This document shows positions 44,346 to 54,089 of a stretch of 64,000 nt of DNA, in pieces (position 1 is the stretch's first letter; each line of letters begins with the position of its first letter). The notes under the pieces were generated by a model. That model ran no database searches. It was not told where the DNA came from and saw only the letters and a list, made by a program, of their open reading frames with translations. Source of the DNA: Epithemia pelagica. Its lineage: Eukaryota > Bacillariophyta > Bacillariophyceae > Surirellales > Surirellaceae. Position numbers and translations under genes: made by a program. The stretch lies in assembly GCA_946965045.2 (NCBI GenBank), contig OX337228.1:4154001-4218000 (forward strand), written 5' to 3'.

Positions 44346-44993
44346 TTACTTCTTCTTTCCGAAAACTTCACCCATGGCATCAGACCATCCCTTAGAATCG
44401 TCCTTTGATCCGGAGTAGTCATACTTAGTCTTAGCGAAAGTGTGTCCTCGGCCAGGGGCACTCAACCACGAACCTCCTTCGGAAGTTCCGCGGTTTTCGT
44501 AGAACCTGTCGAATGATCGGAACTTGCCGGCCTTGGCAACGTTCTTTTCGTAATTAGCCTTTGTCTTGGCGGCATCGGCCGAGCGGACCTTCTTATATTG
44601 CTCCAAAGTCAATCCATTTGGGACGTAAGATCCGGCGCCAACAGATCCTTGCTTGGTCTACAGGAATGAAAGTTGAAGTTAGAGGGGATGTGAAGGCTCA
44701 AGGTTAAGTCAGCAAAGCAACAAATACCATCGTCCTCTTACCTTTGACATCTTGTTGCGAGCACCATAGTCGTTTTGGTCCTTGACGGGAGTGAAAAGGT
44801 CCATTCCGAAAATCTGGAACACGGCGAAAAAGCATGTCAGCGACATCAACCAGAGCAAAGTGCGAAATGATGAACTGGCTCAACTTACAGAGTCAAAGAG
44901 CGCATTCAGCTCAGTGCTCGAGCGAGTTGCTTGTTGAGGAGCAAAGGCAGAAGCCAAAGAGAGAACGGCAAGAAAAGCGGCGATGACCTTCAT
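44346..44993 (-). CDS. Small plastid-targeted protein with ASAFAP motif
   Basis: Three exons: 44993-44889, 44813-44742 and 44657-44346, with introns of 75 and 84 nt (GTAAGT...CCAG, GTAAGA...GTAG); the product is 162 residues and all junctions are phase 0. MKVIAAFLAVLSLASAFAPQ is a textbook diatom signal plus ASAFAP motif. The mature protein is small, basic and soluble: IFGMDLFTPVKDQNDYGARN, SYVPNGLTLEQYKKV, FRSFDRFYENRGTSEGGSWL, and a Lys-rich end GEVFGKKK. I do not recognise the family. The high Tyr/Lys/Gly content and lack of a membrane span would suit a peripheral photosynthetic-complex subunit, but that is inference. Confidence 0.82.
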
Positions 44994-45491
44994 GGTGATG
45001 CTACGAATTACAACTGGTACAAGTTAATAGGAAGTTGATTCCGTGTTGTCTTGGTGGAAGTTTCTGCTCTGCGTATCTTTAAAACGAACCCGGATACTGA
45101 CGTGTATTGGATCAGGGGACTGTACACTTACACCTTCACTCCTACAGAAAAATTCATACTCCTAACTCCTTAGAATCGAAGTCTGTCCATGGTACCTGAC
45201 TCAAGGTTTCGCTTCGGCATTCGGCGGACCCAATTCCCCTACTCCCAAGTCATGTTGAGAGCAAGAGACTTGCTATAGACGACAGACGAAGTCTACAAGG
45301 ATGACATTACGATACAACGATACTCTAAAAATCTGACTGGTACTGGGCCAAACACGACGTGACTACCCAACAGGAGCTTCTATAATTCGTCCAACCGCCA
45401 GAGAAAACCCTCTTTAAGTCAAGAGACATGATTCAGGCACACCACGCAATGATATTGGTCTTTTTGCCTGACACCTTGAGCTTTTTGTGTT
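44994..45491. other. Intergenic region
   Basis: 498 bp upstream of the ASAFAP gene and downstream of the next minus-strand gene. CATACTCCTAACTCCTTA at 45156-45173 belongs to the dispersed motif. No coding frame is supported. Confidence 0.4.
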
Positions 45492-45906
45492 TCACACATC
45501 AATCAGACCTCCACTCGTGGAAACTGTTGCTCGTCTTGTTGTGCGAATGGAGAGCTTACGACCGTAATTTCTCTTAATTTCGTCTTCAATCCGATGGATT
45601 TGAGCCCTTTCCTGCGAACGTAGTTAAGAATCGTGAGGTTTTGGTGCACTGACTGGTTTCATGATTATCATAATGGGCTCTCATTTTCATTGATGTCAAA
45701 TGTAAACATACCACGGATTCTTGGGCGTGGCCCATGAGCATGTACCCGGTGCAAAATCCTGAGATAGATGCAACTGCGAGAACCTTGGGAATATGCTCCG
45801 GAGTGAAAAAAGACGAGATCCCGCTCCTCGTTGTTGATCTAATGGAAGATATTGATGAGTGAACCGAAATGAACAGTCTTATCGCTCGCCTAGTATTTGT
45901 CAACAT
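45492..45906 (-). CDS. Small mitochondrial membrane protein, hypothetical
   Basis: Proposed two-exon gene: 45906-45712 (65 codons) and 45611-45492, with a 100-nt phase-0 intron (GTATGT...CGCAG); the product is 104 residues. MLTNTRRAIRLFISVHSSIS plus RSTTRSG is rich in Arg and Ser without acids, as expected for a mitochondrial presequence. One hydrophobic helix follows (VLAVASISGFCTGYMLMG), then a charged amphipathic tail ERAQIHRIEDEIKRNYGRKL. Without the splice the frame stops soon after 45600 and the tail is lost. The helix resembles the glycine-rich segment of FUN14 proteins, but the match is too short to name it. The splice is a prediction. Confidence 0.5.
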
Positions 45907-46151
45907 GTCTGCTTGGTTTATATCGCAAATGGATTTGTAAACACAATCTTAAGATCTCCACTCGTTATGTTGTCCTGCTTCGGCATTGTCATCTTTCTAT
46001 TTTCTATTTTCCCCATCTTACGCTTGTGCTGATGACGTCCACTTCCGAGTTCCAGTCACTAATGAACCACGTTGCCCACTGACGCGAAAGCATTTGAATT
46101 TTGAATGACCGTCTGCCCCTTGTACGAACGCGTGTCTTTGGTGTGTCTGAT

Positions 46152-48023
46152 ATGCAACACAGAATTCAAAGCAGAGCCTCAGATCTCAGACATCTTTGGA
46201 TGGGAAAGATCGCCATCATGATACGGCTCCCTGCAACGGCTTTCCTGGTCCATTCGAAATCAATACTTCCATCAAGGTACAATGCGGTGAAAAGAGCTCC
46301 ATTGAAATACGTCGTGGCTGAAGGAATTCTACAGCATCGTTCCTACAGAAGAGGTGTTCATGTAAATGAGGCAGAAGCCGTGTCGCCGGTGGTTGGACAG
46401 CCACTTAGCCCGGATGAGCGCCGACGAATTGCTGCTGATTTTAACAGGAGAAGAGCTGAGTACAATCGTGAGGTCTCTAAGTTGCGAAAAGAGTATGCGC
46501 AGGAAATAGCTGCCCAGAAAATTGCCGATAAGGCCTCAAAGGAAAAACGGCATAGTTACGTAGCTCGCTCCAAGCTAGAGCGTCAGCGAGTGAAGAATAT
46601 CCGCATCGCTCAAAAAGCTCTGATCGAAGAAGAGAAAAGGAAGCAGCAGGCAGTTTATTTTGAGAAGCATCTGGAACGCGCACAAATTAAACGTGAGGCG
46701 CGAAAAGAATTGTATCGATCAATTCGTCAGATGGCAATTGATACGCTTGAAAAGGATGCACACCACTGGTTGTCAACTCCTGAAGAAGTGGAAGCAGCAT
46801 TTAGCCCTGAGGCTGAACAGAAACTCTGGAGTAGGCCACATGGTGTTCTGGGGTCGCCTAACCCTACTCCAGATGCTCACTTTTGGCAGCAGCTCTCACA
46901 TACAGCCAACATGAGAAAAACATACAAATCCCAACAAGAATACCTGCTTGATACTCTTCGCGACAGGATCTATGACGAGGCAAATTTAGACAAAAAGTAT
47001 TGGACCCCTGAGCGACTTAAAGAGGTGCAAGATGTTGAGGACAGAGCTCGGTTGCGCTCAGACGTTCAGGTAGTCGGGACACGGGAGCTGTTGAAACGGC
47101 AAACACAAATGATTCAGATGGATTACGGCACCAAAAGTGGAGAGTTGCCTAAGCGGAAGCCACCTCCTAGTCTGAGCATGCTTGCAAACAAAAAAGCACT
47201 TGAAGCGGAAGGCTCCAAAGTTCTCTTGGATGATCCTACTAAATTCTTCGTCTTTGACGATAGCTCAGTCGTAGAATCAAAAAGTGAGAGTGAAACAGGA
47301 AAGTATGAAGGTCCAAGTCTGGGAGCTCCAATTGGCTATCAAAGAATTGGACAAAATGAGTATACTCTCATTCTGGGCAAGCCCAAGGCGCCTAACAAGA
47401 GGACGGAAAAAGAAAAGAAACAAATTGAGAGAGAAAACCGCCTTCTTAAAGCAGCTGGAGGAACTATGGGTTTTGGAGAAAATGCTGAGTTTGTCAGTGA
47501 AGAGGAATATCTTGAAAGGCTACCCACAATTGATTATAACACTGCTGAGGTAGAAGAAGATCCTGAGGATAGAGAGTGGATCGAAGGTGTCGATCCCCAC
47601 ACCGAAGAAGGCAAGGCCATTCTTGATGTCCAACCTGCTCTCAGAATGTCAAGGGCTAATGTCGAGTGGGCAAGGGAGCAGCTGGAGTCTCAGAAAAGCT
47701 ACTATGAAGGAGCCATACAAACAGAGATGGAATCTTACCAGTCAAGAACTCTGTCTCGGTTAGAATATATCAGAGAAAGGGCTCTGGAAGAGAATCCTGA
47801 TGCCGAACTCCCTGACTTTGAAGTGGACCGCATATTGCTGTCGATGCCGGTTCCTGAATTGATGGAATTGTCAGATATTGATGAGGCGTTTGCGGCCAAT
47901 CCCATGAGCGATGCACAAATCGCCGAAGCTGCTGAGAAGCTTCCGAGTCTTTCTGAGTCGCAGCTAAAAGAGATCCTTACTCGGGATCGAACGTTTGTTC
48001 CAGATGAGCCACCGTCTTACTAG
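46152..48023 (+). CDS. Coiled-coil, probably mitochondrial, conserved hypothetical protein
   Basis: Single exon, 623 residues from ATG 46152, the first ATG in this frame; ATG 46218 (MIRLPATAFLVHSKSILPSR) would give a cleaner basic mitochondrial presequence. Residues about 85-200 are a highly charged coiled coil (RRRAEYNREVSKLRKEYAQE, KRKQQAVYFEKHLERAQIKR). The central and C-terminal parts hold conserved-looking blocks (DAHHWLSTPEEVEAAFSPEA, YTLILGKPKAPNKRTEKEKK, DREWIEGVDPHTEEGKAIL) and acidic helices. I know no family for it. The make-up resembles lineage-specific mitoribosome or matrix proteins, which is only a suggestion. Confidence 0.75.
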   Translation: MQHRIQSRASDLRHLWMGKIAIMIRLPATAFLVHSKSILPSRYNAVKRAPLKYVVAEGILQHRSYRRGVHVNEAEAVSPVVGQPLSPDERRRIAADFNRRRAEYNREVSKLRKEYAQEIAAQKIADKASKEKRHSYVARSKLERQRVKNIRIAQKALIEEEKRKQQAVYFEKHLERAQIKREARKELYRSIRQMAIDTLEKDAHHWLSTPEEVEAAFSPEAEQKLWSRPHGVLGSPNPTPDAHFWQQLSHTANMRKTYKSQQEYLLDTLRDRIYDEANLDKKYWTPERLKEVQDVEDRARLRSDVQVVGTRELLKRQTQMIQMDYGTKSGELPKRKPPPSLSMLANKKALEAEGSKVLLDDPTKFFVFDDSSVVESKSESETGKYEGPSLGAPIGYQRIGQNEYTLILGKPKAPNKRTEKEKKQIERENRLLKAAGGTMGFGENAEFVSEEEYLERLPTIDYNTAEVEEDPEDREWIEGVDPHTEEGKAILDVQPALRMSRANVEWAREQLESQKSYYEGAIQTEMESYQSRTLSRLEYIRERALEENPDAELPDFEVDRILLSMPVPELMELSDIDEAFAANPMSDAQIAEAAEKLPSLSESQLKEILTRDRTFVPDEPPSY

Positions 48024-48509
48024 TGTCGAGCTTGTCCGTATATATGTCGCGGAGTTTAAAGCTGCACAACTGGACACTGGACTATGCACGATGGTTCTTG
48101 AATCAACCGATTGTTGCATGAGCTTTGAGTTACCGTACGGAGTAGTTCGTAGGAGTAATACGAGTAGACTCATGTCCTCCTTGGAATAACCCTAGATATG
48201 ACATCGCGGAATAGTCCCCGTCTTCTAGCATGAGACCAAGGTGACGAGTCAATAGCAAGTCCTAGCTATTGCGAAGAACATCGAGTCGCGTTTACATTGC
48301 GAGAAGTTAGCTCACTTTGTGGTGCGCTGGACAGACGCGAGCTCGTACGTCCACCATAACGCTGAAGATTTTTCACCCGAACGGTGCTGCGGCTCTCTGC
48401 GGTGTGTTGTCACGATACGGAGTCCACACCATCGTCTCTCTTGCTTGATCTATTTGTCTTCTATTCGACCCAAGATCTTCTCAAATCTTGTAAAATTGAA
48501 TCTCTCGTG
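48024..48509. other. Intergenic region
   Basis: 486 bp between two plus-strand genes. CGTAGGAGTAATACGAGTAG (48149-48168) is a copy of the dispersed motif. Nothing else stands out. Confidence 0.4.
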
Positions 48510-49093
48510 ATGATTTCAACAGTATCTCGATGCGTAGCTCGTGCCGCTGCTCGCAATTCGAGTCGAACAGCGATGAGATCAGGTAAGGACTTCGGGTCCG
48601 CCTTCATCGGCGATGCCGACTTGAACGGTTAATGTAGTGAATGATTTGGAAGACCGCTTAATGGAGCTATGAACATAATTTCGTCTCACAATGGTGTCTG
48701 GAATATTTGGGGTTAACAGTGGCGAGAGCATTCTCTACGAAAGAAGAACTTGCTCCAGGTGAAAACGTGGTTGTGCCCTTGATTGCGAACTCACTTGAGT
48801 TCACACTAAGCAAACCTCCTCCGCTCCATCAGTTTGTTGAATCTCCAATTGTGGTTGAGACCGAACATTTAGATATGCATCCAGGTAAAGAAGCCGAGGA
48901 AGTTCTGGCAATGCAGGGAGAAGAGGTGACAGATATAGTTGGAAAAGAAGGATGGACTCTCAATGACCCTGCGTTGTACGAAGGTTTGATCCCTCAAAAT
49001 CCCGAGTGGACTGAATTTGTCGACGAGAAAACTGGAGAATGGGTGTACATGGATGAATATGGAAATCGCCTTGAGAAGCCAATGGAAGATTAA
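48510..49093 (+). CDS. Small mitochondrial protein, hypothetical
   Basis: Two exons: 48510-48582 and 48720-49093, with a 137-nt phase-1 intron (GTAAGG...ACAG); the product is 148 residues. The N-terminus MISTVSRCVARAAARNSSRT and, across the junction, AMRSVARAFSTKEE form a classic mitochondrial presequence with an R-x-F-S-T cleavage pattern. The mature protein is acidic: ENVVVPLIANSLEFTLSKPP, then WTLNDPALYEGLIPQNPEWT, EFVDEKTGEWVYMDEYGNRL. I do not recognise it. It looks like a small soluble matrix or complex subunit. The splice is well supported by consensus and by the presequence continuing in frame. Confidence 0.72.
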
Positions 49094-49209
49094 ATGTCTT
49101 GATATGATTTAGTGGTAATATTACCATTTTATCCAGCAGGACCAATTGTAAGATGGAGTAACAGTCTATCTCTCTTCTCAAACTAGTATGCGTTATTTTG
49201 AAAAGTGAG

Positions 49210-50343
49210 CTAAACCTGTATCCAAAACGGATTTGAACCCAACTCCGGAATGGATTGTCTTATTCGTTCGATATCGCAGTGTCGGACCAAGTTCGGTATA
49301 TCGATGAACTTATCCACGTCCCGATTACAAAGCTTTTCAGCGCAAAGCATGAATGCCTCGTCAGATGTCTTGACGCTTAACGTTTCCGATTGGTTTTTGA
49401 GTAAGACTCTGTGTTTGCGTTCAAGGCGACTTCTATCCTTTTGTTGTCCTTGATTGGATAGACCTAACAGCTGAAAGTAGACTCCGTTAGCAAGCAATTG
49501 CTCAGCTTCTTCATGCCTGGACTTCAGTTTGCGCCAAATAGCATTTGCTTCGTCTTCCATTTTCTTGCCAATCGTAACCATGGACATGAAGTCATGTGAC
49601 TCATTGGCCATTGCTGCGAGGGCAGCATATATAGCTGGACGTTTTGAGTACGGTATCAAACTATGGTATGGTTCAAAATGTAAGTTGACCAGTTCTCTTA
49701 CTGTCAAACTCGAAGTTAGTTCTTCACCAGCTTTGACTCCATCATGACAACCTTTCTGGAGTTCATCTCGATGATGGGCCATGTTGGAACAAAGTCGATC
49801 AATTGCTTCCTCTTCTTCTCGTTGGATAATGTACTCACAGAACTCATCACAAACAGTATTCTCTGACCTGGGAATATGGATAAACCTCAACTCTACATTC
49901 AATGGCATCTGATCGACAAGGCTAGTTGCTTTTCGAAAGTACTTCTCCATTTTACGAGGACGAGATCGACCTCGCATTTGATCGATCACGGTCTTACAGT
50001 CACCATGAACCGTGATCAAAACAGGGTCGTTGATTGCAACACGGCCTTCTTCGACAAAGCGTAATAAAAATTCCAGCCCGAGAATCAAGCCCTCATATTC
50101 AGCGTCGGCTGAAGTCAAAACAGGGCTATGATTGGAAAGGCTTCTTCCTCCCAAAAATGCCCGTGATGTATCTTTTGCCCATGTTTCTTCTTCGTCAGTG
50201 ATTCTCACAAATGCCGCGCATGATGACAGTTTCCCGAGGGAATCCACGTTATAGCCAGGATCGCATGGCTGTCGTATCGAACCATCGAAATGGAGAACCA
50301 GACTGCAACGAATAGCAATGGACAATGTCAGTATTGCCTTCAT
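49210..50343 (-). CDS. RNase H-fold protein with helical C-terminal domain
   Basis: Frame of 377 residues, ATG 50343. An RNase H domain (about 15-175) shows all four carboxylates: Asp20 in LHFDGSIR, Glu82 in SADAEYEGLILGLEFLL, Asp115 in TVHGDCKTVIDQMRG and Asp166 in RSENTVCDEFCEY. These form the two-metal site that cuts RNA in RNA-DNA hybrids. The remaining 200 residues are helical and unassigned (LTVRELVNLHFEPYHSLIPY, IGKKMEDEANAIWRKLKSRH). No reverse transcriptase or integrase is nearby, so it is not part of an intact retroelement. TTGCAG just before the FDGS strand could be a splice acceptor for an upstream exon (donor GTAGGT near 50385), so the N-terminus is provisional. Confidence 0.72.
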   Translation of the reverse strand: MKAILTLSIAIRCSLVLHFDGSIRQPCDPGYNVDSLGKLSSCAAFVRITDEEETWAKDTSRAFLGGRSLSNHSPVLTSADAEYEGLILGLEFLLRFVEEGRVAINDPVLITVHGDCKTVIDQMRGRSRPRKMEKYFRKATSLVDQMPLNVELRFIHIPRSENTVCDEFCEYIIQREEEEAIDRLCSNMAHHRDELQKGCHDGVKAGEELTSSLTVRELVNLHFEPYHSLIPYSKRPAIYAALAAMANESHDFMSMVTIGKKMEDEANAIWRKLKSRHEEAEQLLANGVYFQLLGLSNQGQQKDRSRLERKHRVLLKNQSETLSVKTSDEAFMLCAEKLCNRDVDKFIDIPNLVRHCDIERIRQSIPELGSNPFWIQV

Positions 50344-50760
50344 TGGAAGCTGTCTGCGTGGCAGGTGGAACGTAAACCTACCCCTCTAGCAAAATCCAGG
50401 TTATGAGTCTGTATCGGTGGCGGTCAGGAAGTACTCCCAAGCAGGGATATGGTCGCAGATGGAGTCGTGCAAAAAATGATTGAGGGAATGCACCTAAACG
50501 TGCGACTGAATGGGTCGTCCCTGCTTGGGGGTAGAAAGGGAAGGCGATCTAAAAGCGGCTCTTGATTGAGATTGATGTCCGCCTTCAGCGGGTCTTGCTT
50601 TGATGTTACCAGGATCTGTTTGTCCCTCACATTTTCTCATCGAGCCACCAACCGCAAACGCACCTCCGTCATCGAGACGTGGGTACTCCGATCGAGGTCT
50701 TTTGAATCTTTGCTTTTCGAGAACAGCACTCCAATCCTCCCCTTTGTTTCAGAATCCATA
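50344..50760. promoter_or_regulatory. Divergent promoter region
   Basis: 417 bp between the RNase H protein and the Phe/Tyr fusion gene. An open minus-strand frame continues through much of it and might supply an alternative first exon of the RNase H gene, but it has no ATG. Confidence 0.35.
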
Positions 50761-52905
50761 ATGAGAGAAACAAGAATGATATGCGCTGCTGTGTTTTTGT
50801 CGCTTTTGATTCGGGTAGGCGCTTCGAACGACTTTCGCTGGCGTCGGAATGATTACGGTCAAACTGGTCCGGTCAAGATATCTAAGAGTGGCTTCGGTGG
50901 ATTTGTGAGGAGGGGTGGCTCATTGGCAGTTGCAGCCGAGTCTGACCCCAAGGGGAGCAGCAGCATTCCTATTCGTGTAGCTTATCAAGGAGAGCCAGGC
51001 GCATACTCAGAGAAGTCAACAAGAGAATTGCTGGGTGACAATGTTGTAGCTATTGGACGCCCATCGTTTGAGGACTGTTTCAGGGCTGTCGCTTCGATGG
51101 AATGTGACTATGCTTGCCTCCCGGTGGAAAACTCTCTGGGCGGTAGCATCCATGAAAATTATGATCTGATGCTTCGTTATGATCTCAAGATTGTTGCAGA
51201 ACATGAGTTCCGTGTCCATCACTGTTTACTTGCCAAACATGGTGTAAAACGAGAAGAAATCAAGTATGCAATATCTCATCCCCAAGCTCTTGCTCAATGT
51301 GATAACTTCCTTCGAGGACTGGGCATCACACCCATTCCCACTTATGATACGGCCGGCTCTGCCAAAATGATTTCGGAAGGAAAATTACCACCAGGCTGTA
51401 CACCAGAGAACACAGCTGCTATTGCTTCAGATCTTGCTGCGAAGCGGTATAAAATGCATTGCCTCAATGAGAGAATCGAAGATGACGACACAAACTTCAC
51501 AAGGTTCCTCTTGCTTAGCCGCAAGGATGTCGCCCAATACTTGGGGCAGAAAACCCAAGCAAAAACATCCGTCGTTTTCACTCTCCCAAACACGGCAGGG
51601 GCTCTCTATAAGGCGCTTGCTTGCTTTTCACTTAGAGATATTGATTTCTCAAAAATTGAGAGTCGGCCCACATCAGCTTCTCTACTGAACTTTCTCAAGT
51701 TTAAAAGCCAGCAACTGGGTAGGAAGACAAGAAACAAGGCGGATTTGCCTCGCTTTCGATATTGCTTTTACTTGGACTTCTTGGCTGGTGAGCTTGATAT
51801 GAAAACTAAAAACGCCTTGGATCATTTGCGAGAGCAAGCCGACTTTGTCCGCATTCTTGGCTCATATCCACAGAAGTCTCGTTTAGTTGGCCCCGTTGCT
51901 CAGTCCGTCGAAGATCTCAAACACATGGCACCGGATGAAAGCGAGATCAGCTTAGTGGCTCTTCCAAGTGATTCAGCTACGGGAAATACGCTGAAAATTG
52001 GAATTGTGGGATTTGACACCTTTGGACAGTTTCTTGCCGAACACCTGTCGGCCAAGCATAAGGTTTCATGTATCGACCTAACTCAGGACAAATCTTCGGC
52101 TGCACAGAAACTGGGTGTTGACTACTTTTCCAACTTTGAGATGGGACGGTTCCTGTCTGATCTTGATGTTGTGGTTCTGGCAGTACCGTTGGTTCAGTTT
52201 GAAGACACGGTCACGAGTTTACCAGTTGCGGACTTGAAAGGAAAACTGGTTGTGGAGACATGTGTTTTGAATAATCACCCCAAAGCTGTCCTCCTCAAGC
52301 ACTTGGGAAGCTACCCAGAAATTGATATCCTTTCATCACATCCAATGGTCAGTACCTCCTCTCGAGGAACGGATGACCCATACAGTGGCTCGTCATGGGA
52401 CGGCCGACCGATGGTGTACGAGAAAGTTCGTATTGCAGACGTGTCGCGCTGTGAATGTTTCTTGCAAACATTTGAGGAAGCTCGTTGCCAATTGGTCGAA
52501 ATGACGGCCGAGCAACATGATGAAACTGTGGCGGATGCCGAGTTTGTGGCCCACTTGACAGGTCGTCTACTCATGGACAAGCATTTATTACCTGCAACAC
52601 CTGTGGTTTCAAAAGAATACGCGGCTCTGTGCGATGTTGCCGATATGACCTCAGGTGATTCCTTTGAGCTCTTTTATGGAATGTTCAAATACAACAGCCG
52701 GGCTCGCGAACACCTGATACAGCTCAAGGATAATTTATCCACCCTTGAACGTCAGTTGGCAGCAAAGGAAGCCTACCTCGAAGCCAGCATTGAGATGAAG
52801 AACAATGACCGACAACGGTTACTGGCGGAAACGAAACAACTCCTCCGCGAAGTGGCCAAGGATGGCGGCCTCTGGGGTAAACAGCCCGGAAAAACCGATA
52901 GTTAA
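50761..52905 (+). CDS. Fused prephenate/arogenate dehydratase - ACT - prephenate/arogenate dehydrogenase
   Basis: Single exon, 714 residues from ATG 50761; the frame is open further upstream but only this start gives a signal peptide (RMICAAVFLSLLIRVGASND). Dehydratase: residues about 70-255, with VAYQGEPGAYSE, PVENSLGGSIHENYD, ISHPQALAQC and the catalytic TRF (247-249). ACT: about 268-372, with LPNTAGALYKAL and the Phe-binding ESRP (300-303), interrupted by a 25-residue basic insert. TyrA: about 411-690, NAD(P) motif IGIVGFDTFGQFLAEHL, then LSSHPMVS and EFVAHLTGRLL, closest to plant arogenate dehydrogenase. One chain would thus carry both branch reactions, to Phe and Tyr. Plastid targeting is likely, though the A-F motif is not exact. 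Confidence 0.93.
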   Translation: MRETRMICAAVFLSLLIRVGASNDFRWRRNDYGQTGPVKISKSGFGGFVRRGGSLAVAAESDPKGSSSIPIRVAYQGEPGAYSEKSTRELLGDNVVAIGRPSFEDCFRAVASMECDYACLPVENSLGGSIHENYDLMLRYDLKIVAEHEFRVHHCLLAKHGVKREEIKYAISHPQALAQCDNFLRGLGITPIPTYDTAGSAKMISEGKLPPGCTPENTAAIASDLAAKRYKMHCLNERIEDDDTNFTRFLLLSRKDVAQYLGQKTQAKTSVVFTLPNTAGALYKALACFSLRDIDFSKIESRPTSASLLNFLKFKSQQLGRKTRNKADLPRFRYCFYLDFLAGELDMKTKNALDHLREQADFVRILGSYPQKSRLVGPVAQSVEDLKHMAPDESEISLVALPSDSATGNTLKIGIVGFDTFGQFLAEHLSAKHKVSCIDLTQDKSSAAQKLGVDYFSNFEMGRFLSDLDVVVLAVPLVQFEDTVTSLPVADLKGKLVVETCVLNNHPKAVLLKHLGSYPEIDILSSHPMVSTSSRGTDDPYSGSSWDGRPMVYEKVRIADVSRCECFLQTFEEARCQLVEMTAEQHDETVADAEFVAHLTGRLLMDKHLLPATPVVSKEYAALCDVADMTSGDSFELFYGMFKYNSRAREHLIQLKDNLSTLERQLAAKEAYLEASIEMKNNDRQRLLAETKQLLREVAKDGGLWGKQPGKTDS

Positions 52906-52982
52906 CGAAGGATGGTGAATCGATGTCCCTACCTAGTGCACATACAAAACAAAGTACCTCAATTTGGCTATTACTTTTCTTT

Positions 52983-54089
52983 CTATTGAACTATTCTAAG
53001 CAAGTCGTCCTGGGACGATTGATCCTTGACGATTCGAATGCGATAATAATCATCCACCATGGGAGGCGGTTTGTCTGACCCTATTTTCGAAGATAGCGGT
53101 TCTGCCTGTTTTTCTCCTACTATCGCAGTCTCTTGTACACGTTTCAGAAAGAGCAAGGCTGACATGCACATGCTGTGGACTGTTGTATGACCGGATGGAG
53201 CACGTTGCCGACGTTGACGCATTTGTTTCAGGACACTTCGGATAAGTCGATTGGCCATACGAAATTCTCCACATTGGATCCAATCATAGGCTTGATTGAT
53301 TTGACACTTCCAAGCCATTTCCACGTCTCCCAAATACCAGGCCAACCATTGTTGTTGACGAGATAACTGTGCGGCACTGGTGAAGTGTCGCGTCAAATAG
53401 AAACCACCTCCCATTGTGGAACAAAAGCCGGCAAGAGACTGCGCCAAAATTAATTGGTGTTCCCAATGAATTAACCTCTCCTCCCAACTGAATTCGAATG
53501 GTGATGCGAGGGAAGGGAACATCCATATCCACAAAGTTCTAGTGTTTCTCCACCGCCTTAATCCTGGATACCGCCCAGCCAGAAGTTTCAATTTCCGTGT
53601 CATATATTGAGGTTCTAATGAATGTTCGTCGGATTGCTTTGTTGCTACAACATTCTTGAGAACATGCGACATGAAGTTGCTGATTCGACAAAGGTCATCG
53701 TTGGACGAAGTCCTTGAGGGATCAATGAGGGATTCGAGAAGGATCGTCATCATTTCACTTGGTCTAGATGATGGTCCTTGAAAAAGACATGGTGCTAGCA
53801 CTTGCCATAATGCGCGTGACTTTCGTGCTTTGATGTGGGCAATGACATTAGTATGTGACGACAGTGCAAGATGATTGCGAGTGGAAGATTGCGTTCGTGA
53901 GGACGAAAGTGAAGGATTTCCAAAGGCCGTCTGTACCTCCGACATGACTTGCTGATAGAGATTCACATTGCTGGGTGTAACAAGCCATACTGTTAACAGA
54001 GAGGTCTTTGTTCTATTATGAGCTGGCGTTGCACTCATGGTCGGTTTGTCTAAAAGAAGGCCGTGGCCGTGGGGCGTTGTTGGAGGCAT
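52983..54089 (-). CDS. Hypothetical protein, 368 residues
   Basis: Single exon, ATG 54089, ending 78 nt from the convergent Phe/Tyr fusion gene. There is no signal peptide or membrane span. The N-terminus is Ser/Thr-rich. The middle and C-terminal parts look conserved, with Trp-rich segments RRWRNTRTLWIWMFPSLASP and FSWEERLIHWEHQLILAQSL, then GFYLTRHFTSAAQLSRQQQW and CGEFRMANRLIRSVLKQMRQ. The helical GDVEMAWKCQINQAYDWIQC repeat recalls TPR-like folds. I cannot name a family. A later ATG (MSATPAHNR, residue 18) is an alternative start. Confidence 0.65.
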   Translation of the reverse strand: MPPTTPHGHGLLLDKPTMSATPAHNRTKTSLLTVWLVTPSNVNLYQQVMSEVQTAFGNPSLSSSRTQSSTRNHLALSSHTNVIAHIKARKSRALWQVLAPCLFQGPSSRPSEMMTILLESLIDPSRTSSNDDLCRISNFMSHVLKNVVATKQSDEHSLEPQYMTRKLKLLAGRYPGLRRWRNTRTLWIWMFPSLASPFEFSWEERLIHWEHQLILAQSLAGFCSTMGGGFYLTRHFTSAAQLSRQQQWLAWYLGDVEMAWKCQINQAYDWIQCGEFRMANRLIRSVLKQMRQRRQRAPSGHTTVHSMCMSALLFLKRVQETAIVGEKQAEPLSSKIGSDKPPPMVDDYYRIRIVKDQSSQDDLLRIVQ

